Of a DNA stretch of 64,000 bases, positions 26,817 to 34,553 are shown one piece after another. Each line of letters starts with the position of its first letter. Within the stretch, counting starts at the first letter, position 1. Position numbers and translations under genes: made by a program. This stretch comes from SIG454 sp045646365 (GTDB lineage Bacteria; Bacillota; Clostridia; Monoglobales; Monoglobaceae). The stretch is taken from assembly GCA_045646365.1 (NCBI GenBank), contig JAZRKP010000010.1:51841-115840 (forward strand). The letters run 5' to 3'. The notes under the pieces were generated by a model. The model was not told the DNA's origin, did not search any database, and worked only from the letters and a program-made list of their open reading frames with translations.

Positions 26817-27401
26817 TTACTTTGTCAATCCTTTCATCATTTCAGCAAGAGCACGGCTTCTGTGGCTGATTTGATTTTTAGTTTCGGGCGAAATTTCCGC
26901 CATAGACATATTACATTCAGGCACATAGAAAATCGGGTCATAACCAAACCCGTTCTCACCGTGGCGCTTAGTCATAATTCTGCCTTTACATTCACCGTAG
27001 AAAGTCTTTTCCTCACCGTCAGGGAAAACAACGGCGATTGAACAGGCAAAATGTGCATCTCTCTTTTCTTCAGGAACACCGTCAAGAACAGACAAAAGCT
27101 TGTCTATGTTTTCGTCGTCTGTGGCGTTATCACCTGCATAACGGGCAGTGCGGACGCCGGGTTTTCCGTTAAGATAGTCAACGCAAATACCACTATCGTC
27201 TGCAATAGTAGGTAAATTCGTTATTTTCGCAACAGTTCTTGCCTTGATGAGAGCGTTCTCCTCAAAGGTATCGCCGTCCTCAATTATATCAATTCCACGG
27301 GCATCGGTTTCGTCCATAGTTATAATGGAAAATCCGTCGCCCAGAATATTTTCTATTTCGATGGCCTTGTGTTTATTTTGACTTGCCAATACAAATTTCA
27401 T
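26817..27401 (-). CDS. rdgB: XTP/dITP diphosphatase (RdgB/HAM1)
   Basis: The 194-residue nucleotide house-cleaning enzyme hydrolyses dITP, ITP and XTP so they do not enter DNA or RNA. Seen: FVLASQNKHKAIEIENIL, the SGICVDYLNGKPGVRTARYAG block, GEEKTFYGECKG and GFGYDPIFYVPE. Length is typical. GGGAG precedes the ATG. First gene of the rdgB-ttcA-trmN6-rsmI-pfkB-nadE operon, whose genes are nearly all touching. Confidence 0.97.
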   Translation of the reverse strand: MKFVLASQNKHKAIEIENILGDGFSIITMDETDARGIDIIEDGDTFEENALIKARTVAKITNLPTIADDSGICVDYLNGKPGVRTARYAGDNATDDENIDKLLSVLDGVPEEKRDAHFACSIAVVFPDGEEKTFYGECKGRIMTKRHGENGFGYDPIFYVPECNMSMAEISPETKNQISHRSRALAEMMKGLTK

Positions 27402-27462
27402 AAGATATCACTCTCCCAACTATACTTATACCACAAATTTTGGAAAATGTAAAGAATATATG

Positions 27463-27491
27463 TTGCAAAATTTTTAAAAGTGTGATATAAT
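27463..27491 (+). promoter_or_regulatory. Promoter of the amino-acid ABC transporter operon
   Basis: TTGCAA (27463-27468), 17 bp, TATAAT (27486-27491), TGA-extended -10. Confidence 0.75.
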
Positions 27492-27531
27492 AATTTAAAA
27501 TTTTGTGTAAAACACAAGGAGGTTTTTAAAA

Positions 27532-28284
27532 ATGAAAAAAATTATTGCATTACTTATGGTAGCTGTTATGGTATTTGCTATTTGCGGATGCGCAAAGGAA
27601 GACGATAGCAACAAGCTCGTTATCGGTTACACAATCTATGAGCCGATGAACTATATGGAAGACGGAAAGCTTACAGGTTTTGATACAGAGTTTGCTGAAG
27701 CTGTTTGCGAAAAGCTCGGCCTTGAACCTGAATTCGTTGAAATCAACTGGGATACAAAGTTTGCAATCCTTGACTCTGACCAGATTGACTGTATCTGGAA
27801 CGGTATGACAATTTCTCCTGATGTTAAGAAGAACTGTCTCGTTTCAACACCTTATGTTAAGAACGCACAGGTTGTTGTTATGGCAGAGGATATGATTGAA
27901 AAGTATGCTGATGCTGAGTCTATGAAAGACCTTAAGTTCACAGCTGAAGCTGGAAGTGCCGGTGAAAAGGCAATCAAGGACAATGCACTTGACGGAAACT
28001 ATGTTGCAACTGCAACTCAGCAGGATGCTCTTTTAGCAGTTAAGGGCGGACAGGCAGATGCTTGTGTTATTGACATAACAATGGCTAAGACAATGACTGC
28101 TGACGGAACAAGCTATTCTGACTTTGGTTACTCCGTTGAACTTACAACAGAAGAATATGGTATCGGTTTCAGAACAGCTGATATTACACTCTGGAACGAT
28201 GTTAATGCTTCTATTGAGGCTCTTAAGGCTGATGGAACTCTTGACAAGCTCGCTGAAAAGTACGGTCTTAACCTTGCTTTATAA
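27532..28284 (+). CDS. Amino-acid ABC transporter substrate-binding lipoprotein
   Basis: The 250-residue periplasmic-binding-protein-fold lipoprotein has a short signal peptide ending at Cys20 (ICGC). The SBP family 3 pattern follows: IGYTIYEPMNYMEDGKLTGFDTEFAEAV, WNGMTIS, AEAGSAGEKA and YGIGFRTAD. It captures polar amino acids outside the membrane and hands them to the permease encoded next. The ligand cannot be named from sequence. Strong ribosome binding site AAGGAGG. First gene of a three-gene operon. Confidence 0.93.
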   Translation: MKKIIALLMVAVMVFAICGCAKEDDSNKLVIGYTIYEPMNYMEDGKLTGFDTEFAEAVCEKLGLEPEFVEINWDTKFAILDSDQIDCIWNGMTISPDVKKNCLVSTPYVKNAQVVVMAEDMIEKYADAESMKDLKFTAEAGSAGEKAIKDNALDGNYVATATQQDALLAVKGGQADACVIDITMAKTMTADGTSYSDFGYSVELTTEEYGIGFRTADITLWNDVNASIEALKADGTLDKLAEKYGLNLAL

Positions 28285-28316
28285 TTTATAGAATATTTTA
28301 GTTTACAGGTGTTAAT

Positions 28317-28964
28317 ATGTCGTTGCTGATTACTGTTACCAAAAGTCTCCTTGAGGGATTTGGGACAACTTTTGAAATATTTTGTCTGACGCTCCTTATG
28401 GCGCTTCCTCTGGGACTTATTATCTCATTTGGGTCTATGAGCCGCTTTTCTGTTATAAAGTGGCCCATCAGAACTCTGATATGGATTATAAGAGGAACTC
28501 CGCTTATGCTCCAGCTTATAATTTTCGGGTTTGGGCCCGGTCTTATCGGAATAAAAGGGGCAAACACATTTGTTGCAGTTATTGTGGCATTTGTTATAAA
28601 TTATGCCTGCTATTTTTCCGAGATTTTCCGTGGCGGAATTGAGAGTATCCCGAAAGGTCAGTATGAGGCAGGTCAGGTTTTGGGCCTTACTAAGATGCAG
28701 ACCTTTTTCAAGGTGGTTCTGATGCAGGTTGTAAAGCGTATTGTTCCGCCTATGAGTAACGAGTTTCTGACTCTTGTCAAGGACACTTCTCTTGCCAATA
28801 CAATTATGGTTTATGAGATAATCTGGAACGCGAAAAGACTTGCGAATGGGGAAGGTATTTTGTGGCCGTTGTTTTATTCGGGCGTGTTCTATCTCCTCTT
28901 CTGCGGAATATTGACACTTATCTTTGGTTATATTGAAAAGAAATTGAATTATTACAGAGGTTAG
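28317..28964 (+). CDS. Amino-acid ABC transporter permease (HisM family)
   Basis: The 215-residue membrane protein with about five helices carries the HisMQ permease pattern LLEGFGTTFEIFCLTLL, the ABC-coupling EAA loop (EAGQVLGLTKMQTFFKVVLMQ) and VKDTSLANTI near the C-terminal end. It would form the homodimeric pore. AGGTG precedes the ATG. It lies 32 bp after the binding protein and 2 bp before the ATPase. Confidence 0.94.
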   Translation: MSLLITVTKSLLEGFGTTFEIFCLTLLMALPLGLIISFGSMSRFSVIKWPIRTLIWIIRGTPLMLQLIIFGFGPGLIGIKGANTFVAVIVAFVINYACYFSEIFRGGIESIPKGQYEAGQVLGLTKMQTFFKVVLMQVVKRIVPPMSNEFLTLVKDTSLANTIMVYEIIWNAKRLANGEGILWPLFYSGVFYLLFCGILTLIFGYIEKKLNYYRG

Positions 28965-28966
28965 TT

Positions 28967-29749
28967 ATGCCGATACTTGAACTTAAAAATATACATAAAA
29001 GCTTTGGCAAGGTCAAAGTTTTAAAAGGAATAGACCTCACCCTCGAAAAGGGACAGGTTATGTCAATAATCGGCTCGTCGGGAAGCGGAAAGACGACGCT
29101 TCTTCGGTGCGTGAATTTCCTTGAAATTGCGGATGCTGGTGAAATAATGGTTGACGGAAAAACTATTTTCCGTGCCGGCGAAAAGTTTTCTGCAAAGGAA
29201 ATGCGTGAAAAACAGCTCCATTTCGGACTTGTTTTTCAGGATTTCAACCTTTTCCCTCAATACACGGTTTTGGAAAATGTTATGCTTGCTCCAAAGCTTC
29301 TGGCTAAGGACGAGTATAAAGGCGACCGCAAAAAGAAAAAGGAAATTTTTGAGGAAATCCGACAGAAAGCCGTTGAAATTCTTGCCCGTGTGGGACTTTC
29401 AGACAAAGTCGATAACTATCCCTGTGAACTGTCGGGCGGACAGAAACAGCGTGTTTCAATCGCAAGAGCCTTGGCTCTCTCCCCCGAAATACTGTTTTTT
29501 GATGAGCCAACTTCGGCTCTTGACCCTGAACTTACAGGTGAAATCCTGAAAGTTATAAGAAAGCTTGCTTCGGAGAATACTACAATGGTCATAGTTACTC
29601 ACGAAATTGATTTCGCTGAAGCGGTAAGTGATAAAATCATCTTTATGGCGGACGGTGTAATCGAGGAGGAGGGAACTCCTGAAGAGGTTCTGAAGAACCC
29701 GAAAAGCGAAAGAACTCGTGCATTTTTAACAAAGCTTTCCGATAAATAA
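28967..29749 (+). CDS. Amino-acid ABC transporter ATP-binding protein
   Basis: The 260-residue ABC ATPase has Walker A GSSGSGKTTLLR, Q-loop FQDFNLFP, signature LSGGQKQRVSIARAL, Walker B ILFFDEPTSALDPE and the H-loop VTHE, all intact. It belongs to the GlnQ/HisP polar amino-acid importer class. Downstream are an imperfect AT palindrome and the gap promoter; no strong terminator was seen. Confidence 0.96.
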   Translation: MPILELKNIHKSFGKVKVLKGIDLTLEKGQVMSIIGSSGSGKTTLLRCVNFLEIADAGEIMVDGKTIFRAGEKFSAKEMREKQLHFGLVFQDFNLFPQYTVLENVMLAPKLLAKDEYKGDRKKKKEIFEEIRQKAVEILARVGLSDKVDNYPCELSGGQKQRVSIARALALSPEILFFDEPTSALDPELTGEILKVIRKLASENTTMVIVTHEIDFAEAVSDKIIFMADGVIEEEGTPEEVLKNPKSERTRAFLTKLSDK

Positions 29750-29789
29750 TAAAAAACAGTTAAAATTTTAACAAATTTGCAAAAAAGAC

Positions 29790-29818
29790 TTGTATAATTT
29801 GGAAAAATAGTGTAAAAT
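29790..29818 (+). promoter_or_regulatory. Promoter of gap
   Basis: TTGTAT (29790-29795), 17 bp, TAAAAT (29813-29818). Confidence 0.65.
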
Positions 29819-29862
29819 AGAAATGTTGAAATTAAAAATATATTTTTTGGAGGTATTTCAAA

Positions 29863-30876
29863 ATGGCAGTAAAAGTTGCTATCAATGGTTTCGGCCGTAT
29901 CGGTCGTCTTGCATTCAGACAGATGTTTGGTGCAGAGGGTTATGAAGTTGTTGCAATCAACGACTTAACAGATCCTAAAATGCTTGCTCACCTTTTAAAG
30001 TATGACTCTTCTCAGGGAAGATATGACGGTCATACAGTTGTTGCTGGTGATGACAGTATCACAGTTGACGGAAAGGAAATTAAAATTTATGCAATCAAGG
30101 ACGCTAAAGAATGTCCTTGGGGTGCTCTCGGCGTAGATGTTGTGCTCGAATGTACAGGTTTCTACTGCTCTAAAGATAAGTCTCAGGCTCATATCGATGC
30201 TGGTGCTAAGAAAGTTGTTATTTCTGCTCCTGCTGGTAATGACCTTAAGACAATCGTATTCAGCGTAAACGAAAATACATTAACAGCTGATGACAAAATC
30301 ATCTCTGCTGCTTCTTGTACAACAAACTGTCTTGCTCCTATGGCAAAGGCTCTTAACGATTACGCTCCAATCCAGTCCGGTATCATGGCTACAATCCATG
30401 CTTACACAGGCGACCAGATGATTCTTGACGGTCCTCACAGAAAGGGTGACTTAAGAAGAGCAAGAGCTGGTGCGGTTAACATCGTTCCTAACTCAACTGG
30501 TGCTGCTAAAGCTATCGGTCTTGTTATCCCAGAACTTAACGGCAAGCTCATCGGTGCTGCACAGAGAGTTCCGGTTCCAACAGGTTCAACAACAATTCTT
30601 ACAGCTGTTGTTCGCGGCAAGGATGTAACAAAAGACGGAATCAATGCTGCTATGAAGGCTGCTGCTTCTGCATCTTTCGGTTACAATGAAGACGAAATCG
30701 TATCTTCTGATATCGTTGGTATCACATATGGTTCACTCTTCGGCGCAACACAGACAATGGTTGCTCCAATCGGCGAAGACCTTTACGAAGTTCAGGTTGT
30801 TTCCTGGTATGACAACGAAAACTCATACACAAGCCAGATGGTTAGAACAATCAAATACTTTGCAGAACTTGGCTAA
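29863..30876 (+). CDS. gap: Glyceraldehyde-3-phosphate dehydrogenase
   Basis: The 337-residue glycolytic enzyme oxidises glyceraldehyde 3-phosphate to 1,3-bisphosphoglycerate with NAD+. Seen: the Rossmann start VAINGFGRIGRLAFRQ, the catalytic SCTTNCLAP with Cys152, and DGPHRKGDLRRARA, NIVPNSTGAAKA and WYDNENSYT. GGAGG lies before the ATG. Codon choice is strongly biased towards a few codons, as expected for a highly expressed gene. It stands alone between its own promoter and terminator, without pgk or tpi. Confidence 0.98.
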   Translation: MAVKVAINGFGRIGRLAFRQMFGAEGYEVVAINDLTDPKMLAHLLKYDSSQGRYDGHTVVAGDDSITVDGKEIKIYAIKDAKECPWGALGVDVVLECTGFYCSKDKSQAHIDAGAKKVVISAPAGNDLKTIVFSVNENTLTADDKIISAASCTTNCLAPMAKALNDYAPIQSGIMATIHAYTGDQMILDGPHRKGDLRRARAGAVNIVPNSTGAAKAIGLVIPELNGKLIGAAQRVPVPTGSTTILTAVVRGKDVTKDGINAAMKAAASASFGYNEDEIVSSDIVGITYGSLFGATQTMVAPIGEDLYEVQVVSWYDNENSYTSQMVRTIKYFAELG

Positions 30877-30890
30877 TATTAAGCTTTTTA

Positions 30891-30919
30891 AAAACCGCTC
30901 CATTTTGGAGCGGTTTTTT
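30891..30919 (+). terminator. Terminator of gap
   Basis: AAAACCGCTCC and GGAGCGGTTTT pair around ATTTT and end in a T run. Confidence 0.9.
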
Positions 30920-30930
30920 GTTATATCCTC

Positions 30931-30959
30931 TTTACAAATTGAAATATATATGGTAAAAT
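30931..30959 (+). promoter_or_regulatory. Promoter of structured RNA copy A
   Basis: TTTACA (30931-30936), 17 bp, TAAAAT (30954-30959), immediately after the gap terminator. The predicted start lies 7 nt downstream, at the first base of helix P1. Confidence 0.75.
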
Positions 30960-30965
30960 ATACTC

Positions 30966-31124
30966 ACCACTCATATAAATAATGATTAACCCCAAATGGA
31001 TAAAATACCTTGGTAAAAGGTGTTTTTCCGTTTATTTCCGTTTGGGGTAAAACAATGTATGAGTGGTATCTGCAAGGAGAAACACTTTTTCGGTGTGTAA
31101 CTCTTTGTGGTTACACACTTTTTT
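30966..31124 (+). ncRNA. Candidate structured RNA, copy A (leader of the DUF6809-like gene)
   Basis: P1 is ACCACTCATA (30966-30975) with TATGAGTGGT (31058-31067). P2 is 30989-31000 with 31037-31048, 12 bp with one G-U. P3 is AAAATACCTT (31002-31011) with AAGGTGTTTT (31017-31026). After P1 a strand AAACACTTTT (31080-31089) is complementary to the P3 apical region (31015-31025, 10 bp with one bulge), a possible pseudoknot or alternative fold. A perfect 9-bp terminator (31093-31118) plus T run ends it, and the ribosome binding site of the next gene follows at once. It resembles the element at 53492-53635 in layout and motifs. I do not recognise a named family. Confidence 0.65.
31093..31124 (+). 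terminator. Attenuator-like terminator of structured RNA copy A
   Basis: GTGTGTAAC (31093-31101) and GTTACACAC (31110-31118) pair perfectly, then six T. The 5' arm GTGT can instead pair with ACAC (31082-31085) across TTTTTCG. Confidence 0.85.
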
Positions 31125-31144
31125 ATTTTAGGAGGATTTAATGT

Positions 31145-31483
31145 ATGGGAAAATTCACGGATATGTGGTGGAAGGAAATAGCTCCAAAAGTAACAACCAT
31201 TGATGATATAACGATGGATATACTCACCCGTTTGGACACCGCAATGAAGCTCGAAAAGGACTTGGAAGAAAGAATTGATAAAGAGTCATATGCAATATTT
31301 AAGGAAATATTGCATCATCATACCATAGTAAGAGAACAGCATAAATATAATTCCTTTAAACGAGGGTTTATAATGGGAAAGGATTTTGCGAAAGAAATGG
31401 AAGATTTTGATAATATACCCGACCTTAAAGTGATAGAGGATGCGATAAATAAGCTGAAAGAAGAACATAACTATAAAGACTAA
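31145..31483 (+). CDS. Small helical protein, weakly DUF6809-like
   Basis: The 112-residue, charged, probably all-helical soluble protein has no signal or membrane segment. The middle (LDTAMKLEKDLEERIDKESYAIFKEIL) followed by NSFKRGFIMGKDFAKEM resembles the helical pattern of DUF6809 proteins, in which a final FxxGFxLGxxL motif is typical; the match is weak and made by eye. AGGAGGA lies 7 nt before the ATG at 31145; another ATG at 31141 in a different frame gives only a short peptide. The gene directly follows the terminator of a structured leader RNA, so its expression is probably controlled by read-through. Confidence 0.7.
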   Translation: MGKFTDMWWKEIAPKVTTIDDITMDILTRLDTAMKLEKDLEERIDKESYAIFKEILHHHTIVREQHKYNSFKRGFIMGKDFAKEMEDFDNIPDLKVIEDAINKLKEEHNYKD

Positions 31484-31491
31484 CAAAAGAA

Positions 31492-31528
31492 ACGGCAAGG
31501 AAAACTTAATGTTTTCTCTGCCGTTTTA
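31492..31528. terminator. Bidirectional terminator between DUF6809-like gene and DHHW gene
   Basis: ACGGCAAGGAAAAC and GTTTTCTCTGCCGT pair with one mismatch and one wobble around TTAAT, then TTTT. A very similar hairpin occurs at 53265-53297. Confidence 0.75.
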
Positions 31529-31531
31529 TGA

Positions 31532-32689
31532 TTACTTTATTCTCTCTAAATTATCAACATAGTCGCTAAAAGTTGAGGTGAATACATAGTTTATAACTAT
31601 GCAATCATCAATTTTATATTCGCTCTTCAAATCGTCGAGATTTCCGTAATAGCTTCTCGGGTCGATAACAAGAATGGTTTCGTAATTTTCTGTTAGAATA
31701 GGGAGAACTGCGTTTGCATAGGAGTCTTTAATAACAAGTGCGGTTTTCCCGTTTTTATTGTTGGTTTCAATCCTTGCGAAAGGATGGTCGCCACCCATAA
31801 ATAAACTGTAAGTCGGCGGATTGTTTCCGTCGGGCAGTGTATAAATTTTAGGCTGATACTCAACGAACTCACCATTTTCGAATGCCTTAGCCAAAATCGT
31901 GTAATTTTCCTCGCCCATAAAATACTCAATTTTGTCGGCGTGCTTACTATACTCAGGAACATTCGCCTGATTATATAAATAACCCAAAAATCCGTCAAGA
32001 GAGCCGTGATTTAACTCGTTAAGCGGAACAGGAGTTTGCCCTGTTGCCTCGGAGATTGCCTCATAGCCAAGATATGCACCTCTCTGAGTCCAATGGTGGT
32101 CAGTTCTGAAATAGATGTAGTCATTTTTGTTTGCTTTAAGCTTGTCGTAAATATTTATTCCGTTGAAACCTTTAAGCCCTGAATAGATTATGTCGATAGT
32201 CTCTTTTTGACTGTCCGCATAGTTTTTATACTGCGATGAGTCAAATTCAAGCTGTGTTGGAGCGAGCATAATATACATATTTGCATCAAGCTTTTCGGCA
32301 TACTCATTTAAAACTGAAATATAACGGGTTCTGACATCAGGATTTGCCTTAAAGACTTCCATAATCTTACCATTACTCAATACCAGTTTCCCACCGCTTG
32401 CAAGAGTGATAACTCTTTCGGATTCTTCCTTTTCAATACCCCAAAGCTTCTCAAACTTTGTTCCAAAATCAACAAAATAGCTTCGATAACCCACATTATC
32501 TGTAAGAAAAGTTTCATAATCTGTTGTAAATGTTCCGAAGAAGATGTTGTTTAAGCTTGTTTCGGGCATTTCAGCAAGAGGTCTGTTTTCCTTAACAGAA
32601 GCGCGCTCGTCCTTTGGAAGAATCATAACGAAAATAAAAAACAGAGCAAGCAGAGCAGTAAAGGTGAGCGTTGTAATTTTTTCTCTCAT
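31532..32689 (-). CDS. DHHW family protein (AlgX/AlgJ-like acetylation partner)
   Basis: The 385-residue protein has one N-terminal membrane helix (about 7-25) and an extracellular SGNH-like domain with YFRTDHHWTQRGAY near residue 200, the DHHW motif that names the family. These proteins work with a membrane-bound O-acyltransferase such as the one encoded 12 bp upstream. The pair transfers acyl, usually acetyl, groups to cell-surface or secreted polysaccharide. VKENRPLAEMP in the N-terminal part is typical. It ends the secA-to-DHHW block. Confidence 0.88.
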   Translation of the reverse strand: MREKITTLTFTALLALFFIFVMILPKDERASVKENRPLAEMPETSLNNIFFGTFTTDYETFLTDNVGYRSYFVDFGTKFEKLWGIEKEESERVITLASGGKLVLSNGKIMEVFKANPDVRTRYISVLNEYAEKLDANMYIMLAPTQLEFDSSQYKNYADSQKETIDIIYSGLKGFNGINIYDKLKANKNDYIYFRTDHHWTQRGAYLGYEAISEATGQTPVPLNELNHGSLDGFLGYLYNQANVPEYSKHADKIEYFMGEENYTILAKAFENGEFVEYQPKIYTLPDGNNPPTYSLFMGGDHPFARIETNNKNGKTALVIKDSYANAVLPILTENYETILVIDPRSYYGNLDDLKSEYKIDDCIVINYVFTSTFSDYVDNLERIK

Positions 32690-32701
32690 AATAACTCCTC
32701 C

Positions 32702-34096
32702 TTAAAATCTGAAATACAGAAACGGATTGTATGACTGCTTAACCAAAAGAGTGAAGCAAACCATAAGCACTGCAACAACCGCAACAGGGAGAAGAACTCC
32801 ATACAATACAGGTGCTTTTTCGCGTAATTTCCTGATTATAATTCGGATTAAAGGTGTTACGCAGATAAACATCAGGATTATAAACCAGATATGGGAAATT
32901 GCCTGATATTCTGCCATAATATTGATACCTTTCGGGTTCTTGCCAAATGCCGCAATGAGAAATTCACGCAGTCTTGACATATCAGTAAAGTAAAACAGCA
33001 TCCATCCGCCGAGGACTATTAAATTACTGTAAACAAGTCTGATTAAAGACGGAACTTTGTCCCAGAATTTAAACAGAAATTTCTTTTCGATAAGCAACCA
33101 TATTCCGTAGTAAATACCCCAGAAAATGAAGTTCCAGCTTGCTCCATGCCAGAAACCTGTCAAAAACCATACAACAAAAATGTTGAGGAACTGATGACGG
33201 CGGTTTCCACCCAGAGGGATATATACATAGTCACGGAAAAATGTTCCCAAAGACATATGCCATCTTCTCCAGAACTCGGTTATGCTCTTTGAAATATAGG
33301 GATAGTCGAAGTTTTCCTTAAACTTGAACCCGAAGAAATGACCAAGTCCGATTGCCATATCGCTGTAGCCTGAGAAATCAAAGTAAATCTGGAAAGCGTA
33401 CATTAAAATACCAAGCCACGCCCCGAAAGAAGAGAGGTTTGTCATATCTCCGCCAATAAGTGCGTCAACAACCTGTCCTGCACAGTTGGCGAGAATGATT
33501 TTCTTGAACATACCCTGAGTGAAACGGATAACACCGTATTCAAAACCTTTGAGGGTGGTTGTTCTGTGATTGATTTGCTTTTCAATATCAACATATCGCA
33601 CAATGGGTCCTGCGACAAGCTGAGGAAACATTGTAACATAAAGAAGAAATTTATAGTAAGACCGCTGAAGCCCCGCTTCACCACGGTAAACATCTATAAC
33701 ATAAGACAAAATCTGGAAAGTGTAAAACGAAATACCTAAAGGAAGAGCAAGTCCGCCAAATTTAATTCCAGTTTTGAAAATCGCATTTATATTGGAAACG
33801 AAAAAGCCAGAATACTTGAAAACACCGAGTAAGCCAATATCAATGACGATAGCCGTAATAAGGCAGATTTTTGCCCCCATTTTTCCACGCCATTTCTCAA
33901 TACCGAAACTTGTTATGTAGCCGACAAATGCGCTGAAAAGCATATTGAGGACTAAAATCGGCTCGCCCCAGGCATAGAAAATCAGAGAAGCGATTAAAAG
34001 AATAATGTTTCTCCATGTGATATTTTTACTTAAAAAGTACAGCCCTAAAGTTATGGGCAGAAACAGTCCTAAAGACAACAGACTTGAAAAAACCAA
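32702..34096 (-). CDS. MBOAT family O-acyltransferase (AlgI-like)
   Basis: The 464-residue polytopic membrane protein has about eleven hydrophobic segments. Conserved MBOAT features are seen: PLGISFYTFQILSYVIDVY, FWRRWHMSLGTFFRDYVYIPLGG, and FLTGFWHGASWNFIFWG with the active-site histidine near residue 320. It would pass an acyl group across the membrane to the DHHW protein encoded next. Starts with TTG after AAAGGAG. It shares a block with translation genes, which is probably a chance operon arrangement. Confidence 0.93.
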   Translation of the reverse strand: MVFSSLLSLGLFLPITLGLYFLSKNITWRNIILLIASLIFYAWGEPILVLNMLFSAFVGYITSFGIEKWRGKMGAKICLITAIVIDIGLLGVFKYSGFFVSNINAIFKTGIKFGGLALPLGISFYTFQILSYVIDVYRGEAGLQRSYYKFLLYVTMFPQLVAGPIVRYVDIEKQINHRTTTLKGFEYGVIRFTQGMFKKIILANCAGQVVDALIGGDMTNLSSFGAWLGILMYAFQIYFDFSGYSDMAIGLGHFFGFKFKENFDYPYISKSITEFWRRWHMSLGTFFRDYVYIPLGGNRRHQFLNIFVVWFLTGFWHGASWNFIFWGIYYGIWLLIEKKFLFKFWDKVPSLIRLVYSNLIVLGGWMLFYFTDMSRLREFLIAAFGKNPKGINIMAEYQAISHIWFIILMFICVTPLIRIIIRKLREKAPVLYGVLLPVAVVAVLMVCFTLLVKQSYNPFLYFRF

Positions 34097-34116
34097 GTTT
34101 CTCGCTCCTTTCAGAT

Positions 34117-34551
34117 TTAAAGGGTAAGGCTCATAAGAATAGCCGTTTCTCTGTTTTCATAGTAATTTTTTCGCTCACCGTCACGGATAAATCCGTTTTT
34201 CTCGTAGAGCTTCTGAGCAGGGAGGTTGCTCTCTCTTACCTCAAGATTGATTTTTGTGCATCCGTTTTCACGGCAAAATCCGATAAGGGATTTCAAAATC
34301 CCCTCGCCAATCCCCTGACGGCGAAAATCGGGGTGGGTTGCTATATCGGTAATATCCGCCTCACCGCAGATATTCCAAAGACCGCCGTAACCCGAAACTT
34401 TTCCATCACTTACGGCAACAACATAATATGCAATTTTGTTTTCAAGCTCACGAAGAAAGGTTGCTTCACCGAATCTTCCCGAAAAACACAGTCCCTCGAT
34501 TTCGGCAACTGCACTGATGTGAGTCATTGTCATTTTTTCATAGCTTATCAT
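34117..34551 (-). CDS. rimI: Ribosomal protein S18-alanine N-acetyltransferase family
   Basis: The 144-residue GNAT acetyltransferase has the acetyl-CoA pyrophosphate loop RRQGIGEGILKSL and the RimI-type flanks DITDIATHPDFR, LEVRESNLPAQKLYEKNGF. RimI acetylates the N-terminus of S18. In bacteria it is very often next to genes for t6A synthesis, as here beside sua5. GNAT specificity is hard to prove from sequence. Starts 2 bp after the sua5 fusion gene. Confidence 0.88.
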   Translation of the reverse strand: MISYEKMTMTHISAVAEIEGLCFSGRFGEATFLRELENKIAYYVVAVSDGKVSGYGGLWNICGEADITDIATHPDFRRQGIGEGILKSLIGFCRENGCTKINLEVRESNLPAQKLYEKNGFIRDGERKNYYENRETAILMSLTL

Positions 34552-34553
34552 AT

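Noticed and set aside
29759..29772. Terminator GTTAAAATTTTAAC after the ABC transporter ATPase
   Set aside because: The stem is almost purely A-T with no GC core, so it is not counted as a terminator.
30966..31067. Purine riboswitch, suggested by CACTCATATAA and TATGAGTG in P1 of RNA copy A
   Set aside because: The conserved core of purine riboswitches (TTTCTACC and CCGTAAA kissing-loop arms, about 65 nt) is missing, and copy B does not share this P1 sequence.
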